Assembly: GCF_024349785.1 (NCBI RefSeq)
Contig: NZ_AP018818.1
Location: forward strand, 186,001 to 250,000
Direction: 5' to 3'
DNA: 64,000 nt
Source of the DNA: Sphingomonas bisphenolicum
Lineage (GTDB): Bacteria; Pseudomonadota; Alphaproteobacteria; Sphingomonadales; Sphingomonadaceae
This document shows, piece after piece, positions 16,116 to 25,022 of this stretch (position 1 is the stretch's first letter; every line of letters starts with the position of its first letter). The position numbers and the translations under genes were made by a program. The notes below the pieces were generated by a model. It did not search any database, had not been told where the DNA came from, and saw only the letters and a program-made list of their open reading frames with translations.

Positions 16116-16873
16116 TTCGCCGCCATCCGGATCGCGCCGTCCAGCCGGATCACCTCCCCGTTGAGCATCGGGTTGCCGATGATATGCTCGACGAGCGCGG
16201 CAAATTCTTCCGGCTGCCCCAGGCGATTGGGAAAGGGCACCTGGCGTCCCAGCGAATCCAGCGCTTCTTGCGGCAACGTCGCGAGTTGCGGGGTCCAGAA
16301 TATACCCGGCGCGATCGTCATCACGCGAATGCCGTGGCGGGCGAATTCGCGCGCGATCGGCAATGTCATGCCGACGATGCCGCCTTTCGATGCGGCATAG
16401 GCCGCCTGACCGATCTGGCCATCATAGGCCGCGACGCTGGCGGTGTTGACGATCACGCCGCGTTCCTCCCCCAACGCATCGGCATCATGGATGCGCGCGG
16501 CGAATTTGGACAGGACGTTGAAACTGCCCGCCAGGTTGACCGTCAATATCTTACTGAAATGGGCGAGCGACATCGCATTGCCGTTGCGATCGATGATCTT
16601 TTCCGGCGCGCCGATACCCGCGCAATTCACAAGGATACGGGCCTTGCCATGCCAGGATTCGGCCTGGTCCAGCGCTGCTTCGACAGCAGGCTCGTCGGCA
16701 ACATCCAGGGCAATGCTCCGCCCGCCGATCGCCTTGGCATGGGCTTGGCCCAAGTCGGCGTTGAGATCGAAGATGGTGACCCTGGCACCGGCGCGTGCGA
16801 GCATTGCGGCGGTGGCGCCGCCCAGCCCGGAAGCACCGCCGGTCACGATCGCTGCCAGACCGTCAATCAGCAT
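16112..16873 (-). CDS. SDR, 3-hydroxyacyl-CoA dehydrogenase type II-like
   Basis: 253 residues from the ATG at 16873, chosen because GAAGAGAG precedes it and the cofactor motif TGGASGLGG lies at the usual distance. Other features: NCAGIG, NTASVAAYDGQIGQ, and the catalytic YAASK. Overall it resembles type 10 17-beta-hydroxysteroid/3-hydroxyacyl-CoA dehydrogenases, which oxidise 3-hydroxyacyl-CoA with NAD. Coupling to the enoyl-CoA hydratase gene supports a beta-oxidation role. Copy B of the 43-bp element lies 172 bp upstream. Confidence 0.87.
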   Translation of the reverse strand: MLIDGLAAIVTGGASGLGGATAAMLARAGARVTIFDLNADLGQAHAKAIGGRSIALDVADEPAVEAALDQAESWHGKARILVNCAGIGAPEKIIDRNGNAMSLAHFSKILTVNLAGSFNVLSKFAARIHDADALGEERGVIVNTASVAAYDGQIGQAAYAASKGGIVGMTLPIAREFARHGIRVMTIAPGIFWTPQLATLPQEALDSLGRQVPFPNRLGQPEEFAALVEHIIGNPMLNGEVIRLDGAIRMAAK

Positions 16874-17219
16874 GGGACATCTCTCTTCCGGCCTTATGGA
16901 GCGGGGATGCTGCATATGTAATGACGCATCTAGCGGTGGGGGCGACGGTCGCGCCTGGCTGTGCCGGATATCGCAAAATCTCTCCTCCTTCGGACCTTGA
17001 TGGTCGCTGGCTTGTCTGGCGGTTTAGTCGAAGCGCGCTCGTCAGGCTTTACACAGAGATGTTCTGCTTTTTGACATTTCTTGCGCATCGCTTGCCTCCC
17101 GCGGCACGATACGGCTTTTCAGGTTCGACAGACGCACGGAAGGCGACAGCTCGACGGCGCCATAGCGAGGCAGCGGACTCCCGAAGGGCGGTCGCGCCCG
17201 ACAGGAGAGGCCGACATCC
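16874..17219. other. Divergent promoter region
   Basis: 346-bp gap between the leftward SDR-hydratase pair and the rightward acyl-CoA synthetase. It contains copy B of the 43-bp element and no protein-like frame. An AGGAG site near 17202 serves the synthetase. Confidence 0.6.
17045..17087. promoter_or_regulatory. 43-bp shared regulatory element, copy B
   Basis: Matches copy A (14166-14208) in 36 of 43 positions, including perfect ends GGCTTTACAC and ACATTTCTTGCGCA. It lies 133 bp upstream of the acyl-CoA synthetase and 172 bp upstream of the SDR, so it could serve both directions. Probable binding site of the AraC regulators encoded between the copies. Confidence 0.65.
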
Positions 17220-18758
17220 ATGCACCCCATGCACCATGCCCTTGCATATCCCGACAAGCCTGCCTGCATCATGGCCGAAACGGGCAAGGTGCTGAGCTAT
17301 CGGGCGCTCGACGCGGCATCGAACCGCTGCGCGCATATGTTGCGGCGACTCGGCTTGCAGCGGGGCGATGTGATCGCGGTAATGCTGAACAATGAAATGG
17401 CGGTGTTTCCCATTGCCTGGGCCGCACAGCGCGCAGGTCTCTATCTCACCAGCATCTCGACCAAGCTCAGCGCCGACGATCTCGACTATATCATCACGGA
17501 TTCCGACGCCCGTCTGCTGATCGTTTCCGATTCTCTCGCGCCGCTCGCGCAGCAGGCGCTTGCGGCCAGGCCTGCGCTTGCGGCCTACAGCGTCCATGGC
17601 GAGGCGGGCGGCCTTCCCGGCTGGATCGCGGCCTGCGCCGCTTGCCCCGCCACGGCGATCACCGACGAAAGCGCAGGCACGGAGATGCTCTATTCTTCCG
17701 GCACCACCGGCCGTCCCAAAGGCGTGAAACCGACCCTGCCCGACGGGCCGCTGGACGCGGAAATTCCGCTCGTCGCCATGGGGCGCACCCTTTACGCCAT
17801 GGATGAGGACATGATCTATCTGTCCACTTCCCCCCTTTATCATGCGGCGCCCCTGCGCTGGGCGATGACGGTGCAGCGCTTCGGCGGCACCGTGGTCCTG
17901 ATGGACCGCTTCGATGCGGAGGCTGCGCTTGCCCATATCCAGGACTATCGCATCACCCATGCGACCTGGGTACCCACCCACCTGATCCGCTTGCTTAAAC
18001 TGCCGGAGGCGGTACGGGGGCGCTATGACAGCGGCTCGCTGGTGGCGGTCATCCATGCCGCAGCCCCCTGCCCGGTGCCGGTGAAACAGGCGATGATCGA
18101 TTGGTGGGGACCGATCGTGCATGAATATTATTCCGGCACGGAAACCTGCGGTATCACTGCCTTGTCGTCCGCCGAATGGCTGGAACGCCCGGGATCGGTC
18201 GGGCGAGCGATATTGGGGACGGTCAAGATCCTCGATGCCGCGGGCCGGGAACTGCCCCCCGGCGAAACGGGCGACGTCTATTTCGCCGACGGCCCGCGCT
18301 TCGAATATCATAATGACCCGGACAAGACCGCCAAGGCCTATAATAGCCGGGGTTGGGCAACGCTGGGGGACATCGGCCATGTCGATGCGGACGGCTATCT
18401 CTATCTGACCGACCGCAGGAATTTCATGATCATATCGGGTGGTGTTAACATCTATCCGCAGGAAATCGAAAATTCCCTGATCACCCACCCCAAGGTCGCG
18501 GACGTGGCGGTCATCGGCGAACCGAACGAGGATCTGGGCGAGATGGTGATCGCGGTCGTCCAGCCCGCGCCGGGCGTGACCGGCGATAACAGCCTGTCCA
18601 GCGAGTTGACGACCTATGTCCGCAAGGCGCTGGGTGGCGTGAAGACACCGCGGCGATTCGATTTCCGCGATCAGCTTCCTCGCGAACCCACGGGCAAATT
18701 GCTCAAGGCCAAACTGGTTGCCGAATATCGGCGACAGGCCAGGACGGCGTCACCATAG
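17220..18758 (+). CDS. Acyl-CoA synthetase (AMP-binding, FadD-like)
   Basis: 512 residues. The P-loop-like AMP motif YSSGTTGRPKGVK lies at about residues 157-169, YYSGTETCG is the A5-type motif, and the C-terminal domain carries LTDRRNFMIISGGVNIYPQEIE and the catalytic lysine region PREPTGKLLKAKL. It should activate a carboxylic acid to its CoA ester. It is divergent from the SDR-hydratase pair and shares the 43-bp element with the P450 operon, so the substrate is probably the acid made by that operon's aldehyde dehydrogenase. Its 3' end overlaps the convergent btuC gene by 9 bp. Confidence 0.9.
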   Translation: MHPMHHALAYPDKPACIMAETGKVLSYRALDAASNRCAHMLRRLGLQRGDVIAVMLNNEMAVFPIAWAAQRAGLYLTSISTKLSADDLDYIITDSDARLLIVSDSLAPLAQQALAARPALAAYSVHGEAGGLPGWIAACAACPATAITDESAGTEMLYSSGTTGRPKGVKPTLPDGPLDAEIPLVAMGRTLYAMDEDMIYLSTSPLYHAAPLRWAMTVQRFGGTVVLMDRFDAEAALAHIQDYRITHATWVPTHLIRLLKLPEAVRGRYDSGSLVAVIHAAAPCPVPVKQAMIDWWGPIVHEYYSGTETCGITALSSAEWLERPGSVGRAILGTVKILDAAGRELPPGETGDVYFADGPRFEYHNDPDKTAKAYNSRGWATLGDIGHVDADGYLYLTDRRNFMIISGGVNIYPQEIENSLITHPKVADVAVIGEPNEDLGEMVIAVVQPAPGVTGDNSLSSELTTYVRKALGGVKTPRRFDFRDQLPREPTGKLLKAKLVAEYRRQARTASP

Positions 18759-19766
18759 CCGCCGCGCCCGCACCAAATGCAGGAGGAAAACGGGGACGCC
18801 GAGGAAGGCGGTGAGGACACCGAGCTTAAGTTCATTATAGGTCGGGATCAGGCGCACCGCGATGTCCGCCAGCGTCAGCAGCGCCGCCCCCGCCAGCAAT
18901 GAGGGCAGCAGGATCGACGAGGGGCTACGATCGGTCAGCGGCCGCACCAGATGAGGCACGATCAGCCCGACAAAGCCGATCGAGCCGGCGACCGCCACTG
19001 CGCCGCCGACACCGATGCCGACGCCCAGCAACAGGCGCAACCGGGTGCGCTGCAGGTTGACGCCGAGCGCCTGCGCACCCTCCTCCCCCAGTGTCAGGGC
19101 ATCAAGTGCGCGGGAGTCGAGCAGGAGCAGCACCGCGCCGCAGGCGATGCAGGGCAGCGCGATCCAGACGTGCTCGACCGATCGGTTCTCGATCGATCCG
19201 AGCAGCCAGGCGGTGATCTCCATGGCGGCGAAGGGATTTTCAGACAGGTTGAGGGCGAGGCTGATGCCCGCGCTCGCCAGCGCAGAGATAGCGATTCCGG
19301 CGAGAATGAGGCTGAGCGGGCTTTCGGCGCGCCCCGCCAAGGCGAACAGCAGCAGCAGGGCGAGCACGCCGGACCCGATCGCCAGCAATGGCAGAAGCAG
19401 GATATGCAGTTCGGACAGCCCGAAATAGAGGGCGCCGACGGCCCCCAGCGCCGCGGCGTTGGATGCGCCCAGCACCGACGGTTCGGCCAGCGGGTTGCGC
19501 AAATAACCCTGCAACGCCGCGCCTGCGAGGCCGAGCATCCCGCCCACGGCCAGGCTGAGCAAGACGCGTGGCAGCCTCAGGGTGAACAGGATCGCGGTCG
19601 CGATCCGGTCGCCATGGCCGGTCGCTGCCGCCAGCAGCCGCGCCGGATCGATGGCCGCCGATCCCACGCCCAGCGAGGCGATTCCGGCCAGGATCGTCAA
19701 GACCAGGAGAATGAGCAGTAGCACGCGCCGCCGCGCGTCGAACGGGTGGAAGTTGGACAATGGCAC
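18750..19766 (-). CDS. btuC: Cobalamin/iron-siderophore ABC transporter permease, BtuC-like
   Basis: 338 residues with about nine to ten hydrophobic segments, FecCD family. Typical stretches are RLPRVLLSLAVGGMLGLAGA, LAEPSVLGASNAAALGA and GFVGLIVPHLVR (the cytoplasmic EAA-like loop that contacts the ATPase). A GTG start is assumed at 19766; a TTG two codons later is possible. Divergent from a BtuF-like binding protein and next to cobalamin genes, hence cobalamin is the likely cargo. No BtuD ATPase gene is found beside it; the position where one would be expected is occupied by the convergent acyl-CoA synthetase. Confidence 0.82.
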   Translation of the reverse strand: MPLSNFHPFDARRRVLLLILLVLTILAGIASLGVGSAAIDPARLLAAATGHGDRIATAILFTLRLPRVLLSLAVGGMLGLAGAALQGYLRNPLAEPSVLGASNAAALGAVGALYFGLSELHILLLPLLAIGSGVLALLLLFALAGRAESPLSLILAGIAISALASAGISLALNLSENPFAAMEITAWLLGSIENRSVEHVWIALPCIACGAVLLLLDSRALDALTLGEEGAQALGVNLQRTRLRLLLGVGIGVGGAVAVAGSIGFVGLIVPHLVRPLTDRSPSSILLPSLLAGAALLTLADIAVRLIPTYNELKLGVLTAFLGVPVFLLHLVRARRLW

Positions 19767-19831
19767 CTCGCAGTGGATCGGTGGTCCCCGTCACGCTTGT
19801 GTCCCGGGGTCGTGTAAGTCATGGGGCGGCT

Positions 19832-20695
19832 ATGATACTGGGACTAAGGAAATCGTCGTCCGCCGCACTGGCGGCGATTTTGTTCGCGCTGGCGGCGGGC
19901 AGTCTTCTGGCTGGTTCGGCGCCCGCATCGCGAACCGGGGACACCGCCGCACCGCAGCGGATCGTGTCGCTGAACCTGTGTGCAGACCAATATCTGATCG
20001 CGCTGGCCGATCGCGCGCAGATTGCGGGTCTGACCCGGAACGCTAACAATGCGGCCATGTCCGCAGCCGCGGCGCAAACGCGCGGCCTGCCCATCCTGAC
20101 AGGTTCCGCGGAAGAAGTTCTGGCCATCGATCCCGATCTGGTGATCGGCGCGCCGGCCAGGCGCGGCGGGATGATGGCGGCGCTGTCGGGCGCACATTAT
20201 CATACCCTCGATCTGAAGCCCGCCGGCAGCTACGCCGGCATCGTCACGCAAATCCGCGCCGTCGCAAAGGCGGTCGGCCATGTCGATCGCGGCGAGGCGC
20301 TGATCGCGCGGATGGACCGGGATCTCGCCGCCATCGCCCGTCCCCGCCGGTCCGGCGTCGCGGCCTATTATCAGCGGCGCGGTTTCCTGACCGGGACGGG
20401 CACGCTGATCGACGATCTGATGACCCGCGCCGGGCTGGTCAATCTGGCCGGCAAGCTCGGCAAGCCGGTCCTGTCGCAACTCACGCTCGAAGAGCTGATG
20501 GTCGCCCAGCCCGACTATCTGCTGATCGAAAGCGGCTCCGAACATGTGGTCGATCAGGGTACGGAGATGCTGCGCCACCCGCTGTTGAAGGACATCAAGC
20601 GGCTGCGCCTGCCCCAGGCCTGGACCGTCTGTGGCGGGCCGGCTTATGTCGATGCCGTTCGCAGCCTGGTGAACCAGATCGACCATCGGCTTTAA
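19832..20695 (+). CDS. btuF: Cobalamin ABC transporter substrate-binding protein, BtuF-like
   Basis: 287 residues from the ATG at 19832, chosen because it opens a clear signal peptide (LRKSSSAALAAILFALAAGS) ending near ASA/APA; longer starts lack one. The mature protein is a class III (helical backbone) binding protein: RIVSLNLCADQYLIALADR, GLPILTGSAEEVLAIDPDLV and a C-terminal CGGPAYVDAV. It should bind corrinoid in the periplasm and deliver it to BtuC, encoded divergently 66 bp away. The end converges on cobO with a 4-bp overlap. Confidence 0.85.
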   Translation: MILGLRKSSSAALAAILFALAAGSLLAGSAPASRTGDTAAPQRIVSLNLCADQYLIALADRAQIAGLTRNANNAAMSAAAAQTRGLPILTGSAEEVLAIDPDLVIGAPARRGGMMAALSGAHYHTLDLKPAGSYAGIVTQIRAVAKAVGHVDRGEALIARMDRDLAAIARPRRSGVAAYYQRRGFLTGTGTLIDDLMTRAGLVNLAGKLGKPVLSQLTLEELMVAQPDYLLIESGSEHVVDQGTEMLRHPLLKDIKRLRLPQAWTVCGGPAYVDAVRSLVNQIDHRL

Positions 20696-21300
20696 AATTC
20701 GATGCCGGGCTGCGCCTTGACGCCCTGTTCGCGAAACGGATGTTTCACCAGCGTCATCTCCGTCACCAGATCGGCGGCTTCGACCAGCGCTTCGGGCGCG
20801 TTGCGGCCGGTGACGATGACATGCTTCATCTCCGGCCTGGCCTTGAGAACCGCCAGCACCTCGTCGAGGGGGAGATAATCGTAGCGCAGGACGATATTGA
20901 GTTCGTCGGCCAGCACCAGATGATAGGCCGGGTCGGCTATCATGCGCTTGACCTGATCCCAGGCTTTGCCTGCCGAAGCAATGTCTTGCGCCCGGTTCTG
21001 CGTATCCCAGGTGAAGCCGTCGCCCATGGCCATGAATTCGACCTGATCGGGAAAACGATCGAACACGGCCTTCTCGCCCGTCTCCATCGCCCCCTTCACG
21101 AACTGGACCACGCCGACCTTCTTGCCATGGCCGATGGCGCGCACCACCATGCCCAGCGCCGCGGTCGTCTTGCCCTTCCCCTTGCCGGTGTGAACGATCA
21201 GCAGGCCCTTTTCGACCGTCTTGCCCGCTACAATCCGGTCGTGCGCGGCCTGCTTCTTCTTCATCTTCTGCGCATGTTGTTCGTCTGTCCGTTCGGCCAT
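20692..21300 (-). CDS. cobO: Cob(I)yrinic acid a,c-diamide adenosyltransferase
   Basis: 202 residues from the ATG at 21300, which has AGGAGG six bases upstream; the ATG two codons earlier abuts that site. The P-loop HTGKGKGKTTAALG at about residues 37-50 and the family motifs VLADELNIVLRY and VTGRNAPEAL are intact. It transfers the adenosyl group of ATP to the corrin cobalt. The start lies 2 bp after the cobN stop, so it is co-transcribed with cobN and cobW behind the riboswitch at about 26.4 kb. Confidence 0.95.
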   Translation of the reverse strand: MAERTDEQHAQKMKKKQAAHDRIVAGKTVEKGLLIVHTGKGKGKTTAALGMVVRAIGHGKKVGVVQFVKGAMETGEKAVFDRFPDQVEFMAMGDGFTWDTQNRAQDIASAGKAWDQVKRMIADPAYHLVLADELNIVLRYDYLPLDEVLAVLKARPEMKHVIVTGRNAPEALVEAADLVTEMTLVKHPFREQGVKAQPGIEF

Positions 21301-21302
21301 CG

Positions 21303-24300
21303 TCATCCTCCTGCAAGCTGGGCGAGCAACAGGCCCGCGCTGTTCGATCTGGGTTTCCACATGCCGCGCTCCAGCGCTTCGGCCAGGCGCGCCGCGGTTT
21401 CGCGCAGCGCGGCCGGATTGGCCTCCGCCAGGAAGGCACGCACGGCTTCATCCTCGATGAAGGCGGCATGGACTGCGTCGAAATGATGATCGCGCACGGC
21501 ATGGGTCGTGGCGGCGAAGGCGAACAGATAGTCGACCGACGCGGCGATCTCGAACGCGCCTTTGTACCCGTGGCGCATCACGCCCGCGATCCATTTGGGA
21601 TTGGTGACGCGGGCGCGGACCACCCGGCCGATCTCGTCCTCCAGCGTGCGGACGACAGGGCGTTCGGGGCGGCTATGGTCGTTATGATAGGCGCGCGGCC
21701 GCTTGCCCGACAGATGCTCGACGGCGGACGCGACGCCGCCCTCGAACTGGTAATAATCGTCGCTGTCGAGCAGGTCATGCTCGCGATTGTCCTGGTTCTG
21801 CACCACGGCGTCGGCCTGGGCCAGCCGCGTGGCGAACAGGTCGCGCGCAACGTCGCCCTCCGCCCCTGCCCCATAGGCATAGCCGCCCCAGTCGAGATAG
21901 ACGTTGGCGAGATCGGCGCGGTCGTGCCAGATTTTCTCGTCGATCATCGCCTGAAGGCCCGCGCCATAGGCGCCCGGCTTCGATCCGAACACGCGAAAGC
22001 CCGCGCGCCGGGCGGCCGCTTTCGCGTCATGGCCGGCGTCGATCAGTTGCGCGGTCTCACGGCGGTGGCGGGCGGCGGCGGGATTGTCCTCGTCCGGCTC
22101 GTCCAGCGCCATTACGGCGCGCGCTGCGGAATCGAGCAGGTCGATCTGTTCGGGGAAAGCATCGCGGAAGAAGCCGGAGACGCGGAAGGTGACATCGACG
22201 CGCGGGCGGTTGAGTTCGGCGATCTTCATCACCTCGAAACCGATCACGCGGCCCGACGTCCAGTCCCAGCGCGGCCGCACGCCCATCAGCGCCAGGGCCT
22301 GGGCGATGTCGTCGCCGCCGGTGCGCATATTGGCCGTGCCCCAGGCGGACAACGCCATGGCCCTTGGATATTCGCCTTCGCGCTGGAGATAATCGTCCAC
22401 CAGCAGTTGCGCCGAGCGGCGGCCAAGCTCCCATGCCGTGGCGGTCGGCACGGACCGGGTGTCGACCGAATAGAAGTTGCGGCCGGTCGGCAGCACGTCG
22501 GGGCGCCCACGCGTGGGCGCGCCGGAGGGACCGGGCGACAGGAAACGCCCGTCCAGGCCAGCCAGCAACGCAGCCTTTTCGGCGGGGCCGCAACGGTCCA
22601 CGCGGCCGGCGAGATCGCCCAGCAGCGACCGCATGACGGCCTGCGACGCCGGGCCGGGCGCTGTCGCACCCTCGACCAGCGCGACGGCCAGCAGTTCGAG
22701 CCGTTCGATCGTGTCGCCATGGCTGCGCCAGGGCGCATCGCTCACCGCTGCCAGCACGGCCGGTCGGGGGCCGGTCCAGCCGTCGCCCATCCGGCAATCG
22801 AGCGGATCGAAGCCAAGGTCCAGATCGTCGGCCATGGCGCGGAGCAGCGACGCCTGGCCCGCCTCGTCATAGCCGCGCGGGGTGCGGGACAGGGCGATGA
22901 GCAAGTCCGTACGCAGCCGGCCGGTCGGCGATCGCATGAAGATGTGCAGCCCGTCGCGTATCTGCATCTCCTTCAATTCGCACAAATAATTGTCGAGAGC
23001 CGCGAGCGCGTCATCGCCATCCCCGACGGCCCCGGCATCGGCGTCCAGTCCCTGCGACCGGGCAAGATCGAGAATCTCGGCTTTCAGATGCTGGATGCGG
23101 CGCGGGTCCATGCCGGCGGCGAGATAATATTCGTTGACCAGCGCTTCGAGCGCCTTCAACGGGCCATAGCTTTCCGCGCGCGTCAGCGGCGGGGTGAGAT
23201 GATCGATGATCGCCGCGCCGATGCGGCGCTTCGCCTGCGTTCCTTCGCCCGGATCGTTGACGATGAAAGGATAGAGTTGCGGCACCGGCCCGGCGCAGAT
23301 TTCCGGGAAGCAGGTGTCGGACAGGGCCAGCGCCTTGCCCGGCAGCCATTCCAGATTGCCATGCTTGCCGACATGGACGACCGCCTGCGCGCCGAAATCC
23401 TGGTTCAGCCAGAAATGAAAGGCCAGATAGCCATGCGGCGGGACCAGCGCCGGGTCATGATAGCTGGTCTTGGGATCGATATTATACCCGCGGGCGGGCT
23501 GCACTGCGACGACGATATGGCCGAAGCGATGGGCGGGCAGATGAAAGGCGCCGTCGCGCACGAACGGATCGTCGGCAGGCGCGCCCCATCGCGCCGTCAC
23601 CGCGCCCCGCACCGACGCGGGCAGCGCGTCGAACCATAGGCGATAATCGCCGACCGGCAGGCGGACTTCGGGCAGGCGATCCAGCGACGCGCGGGCGTTG
23701 GTGACGCCGCCGAGCAGGATCGCCATCAGCCCCGCGCCGTCCAGGGGCGCATCGCCGACATGATAGCCCGCTTCGCGCAGGGCGGCGAGAATGGCGGCCG
23801 CGCTGGCCGGCGTGTCGAGGCCGACGCCATTGCCCAGCCGACCGTCGCGATTGGGATAATTGGCGAGAATGAGCGCAACACGCCGATCCGATGCGGGCGC
23901 GCGCCGCAATGCCGCCCAATTGGCGGCAAGATCGGCGACGAAAGCGACGCGATCGGGGGCAACGCGCGGCACCACGATGCCGCATTGGGTCCGTGCGTCG
24001 AAACGCTCGGCCGCCTTGAAGGCGACGGCGCGGGTGAACAGGCGGCCGTCAATCTCGGGCAGGGCGACGTTCATCGCGAGGTCGCGGGGGCCGAGGCCGC
24101 GCGGACTGTCGGCCCAGTTCGCCTGCTCGACCCCCGCGAACACGGTCTGGAGAATCGGACAATCCGCGGTTTCGAGGACCGACGGCGTCCGCCGGTCGCC
24201 CGGCGAGGAAGCGGCGAAGGCGGTGGCGTTCAGGATGATGTCGGGCCGGGTTTCAGCGATCAGGCCGCGCAGCCAGTCGATCGCGAACGGCTCGCGCAGC

Positions 24301-25022
24301 GCCCGCACATGGACGGTGACGACGTTCAGCCCGCGTCCCTTCAGCGCGGCGACGAGCGCATCGACGGCATCGAGCGTACCGGCGATCATCAGCGCGCGAT
24401 AGAAGCAGAGGAGCGCGACGGGCTGTCCCGCGCGCCATCCTGTCCGCACATCGTCCAGCGTAGGCCGCTCCATACCCGCCAGATAGAGACCGGCGTCGGC
24501 GACCGGCACCGGATCGTCCGGCACGCCGATGTCCGCGCCGATCAGCCGCGCGGCATGGCGCAGGAAGCCGACCGCATTGGCGACGCCGCCCTGCCGCAGA
24601 TAGTCGCGGAGCCGTTCGCTGACCGCCACCGGCAGCGTCGCGGCGGCATCGAGCGACGGATCGGGTTCGCGCCCGTCAGCGATCGCGGCGAAGGCAATCC
24701 CCTTTTCGCGCGCCACCCGTGCGATCTCGTCGACGCCATAGGACCAATAGGCCTTGCCCCCCAGCAGCACCACGCACACGAAACGCGCATGGGCGATCAC
24801 CTTTTCGACGTAGAGATCGACCGAATAGGGATGTTTGAGCTGGAGCAGGTTGACCAGCCGGATCGACGGCGCATCCTCACCCAGCAGGGCCGCCGCCTGG
24901 GCGAAACAGGCCAGCTCGCTGTCCGCCACGGTCAGGAACACGATCTCGCCCGGCGATTGATCGAGGTCGATCGCCTCGTCGCCGTTGGAGACGGTTCCCG
25001 GCGTGGCGGTCAGCAAATGCAT
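21303..25022 (-). CDS. cobN: Cobaltochelatase subunit CobN
   Basis: 1239 residues, close to the usual length of the large CobN/magnesium-chelatase-H subunit. Conserved stretches are HVGKHGNLEWLPGKALALSD, LYPFIVNDPGEGTQAKRR, YDEAGQASLLRA and WGTANMRTGGDDIAQALAL. It inserts cobalt into hydrogenobyrinic acid a,c-diamide in the aerobic pathway, with CobS and CobT, which are not in the window. The start shares one base with the cobW stop (TGATG). Riboswitch-controlled through the cobW leader. Confidence 0.95.
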   Translation of the reverse strand: MHLLTATPGTVSNGDEAIDLDQSPGEIVFLTVADSELACFAQAAALLGEDAPSIRLVNLLQLKHPYSVDLYVEKVIAHARFVCVVLLGGKAYWSYGVDEIARVAREKGIAFAAIADGREPDPSLDAAATLPVAVSERLRDYLRQGGVANAVGFLRHAARLIGADIGVPDDPVPVADAGLYLAGMERPTLDDVRTGWRAGQPVALLCFYRALMIAGTLDAVDALVAALKGRGLNVVTVHVRALREPFAIDWLRGLIAETRPDIILNATAFAASSPGDRRTPSVLETADCPILQTVFAGVEQANWADSPRGLGPRDLAMNVALPEIDGRLFTRAVAFKAAERFDARTQCGIVVPRVAPDRVAFVADLAANWAALRRAPASDRRVALILANYPNRDGRLGNGVGLDTPASAAAILAALREAGYHVGDAPLDGAGLMAILLGGVTNARASLDRLPEVRLPVGDYRLWFDALPASVRGAVTARWGAPADDPFVRDGAFHLPAHRFGHIVVAVQPARGYNIDPKTSYHDPALVPPHGYLAFHFWLNQDFGAQAVVHVGKHGNLEWLPGKALALSDTCFPEICAGPVPQLYPFIVNDPGEGTQAKRRIGAAIIDHLTPPLTRAESYGPLKALEALVNEYYLAAGMDPRRIQHLKAEILDLARSQGLDADAGAVGDGDDALAALDNYLCELKEMQIRDGLHIFMRSPTGRLRTDLLIALSRTPRGYDEAGQASLLRAMADDLDLGFDPLDCRMGDGWTGPRPAVLAAVSDAPWRSHGDTIERLELLAVALVEGATAPGPASQAVMRSLLGDLAGRVDRCGPAEKAALLAGLDGRFLSPGPSGAPTRGRPDVLPTGRNFYSVDTRSVPTATAWELGRRSAQLLVDDYLQREGEYPRAMALSAWGTANMRTGGDDIAQALALMGVRPRWDWTSGRVIGFEVMKIAELNRPRVDVTFRVSGFFRDAFPEQIDLLDSAARAVMALDEPDEDNPAAARHRRETAQLIDAGHDAKAAARRAGFRVFGSKPGAYGAGLQAMIDEKIWHDRADLANVYLDWGGYAYGAGAEGDVARDLFATRLAQADAVVQNQDNREHDLLDSDDYYQFEGGVASAVEHLSGKRPRAYHNDHSRPERPVVRTLEDEIGRVVRARVTNPKWIAGVMRHGYKGAFEIAASVDYLFAFAATTHAVRDHHFDAVHAAFIEDEAVRAFLAEANPAALRETAARLAEALERGMWKPRSNSAGLLLAQLAGG

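Noticed and set aside
21468..23639. Over 700-codon open frame antisense to cobN
   Set aside because: Mirror of CobN; composition typical of shadow frames.
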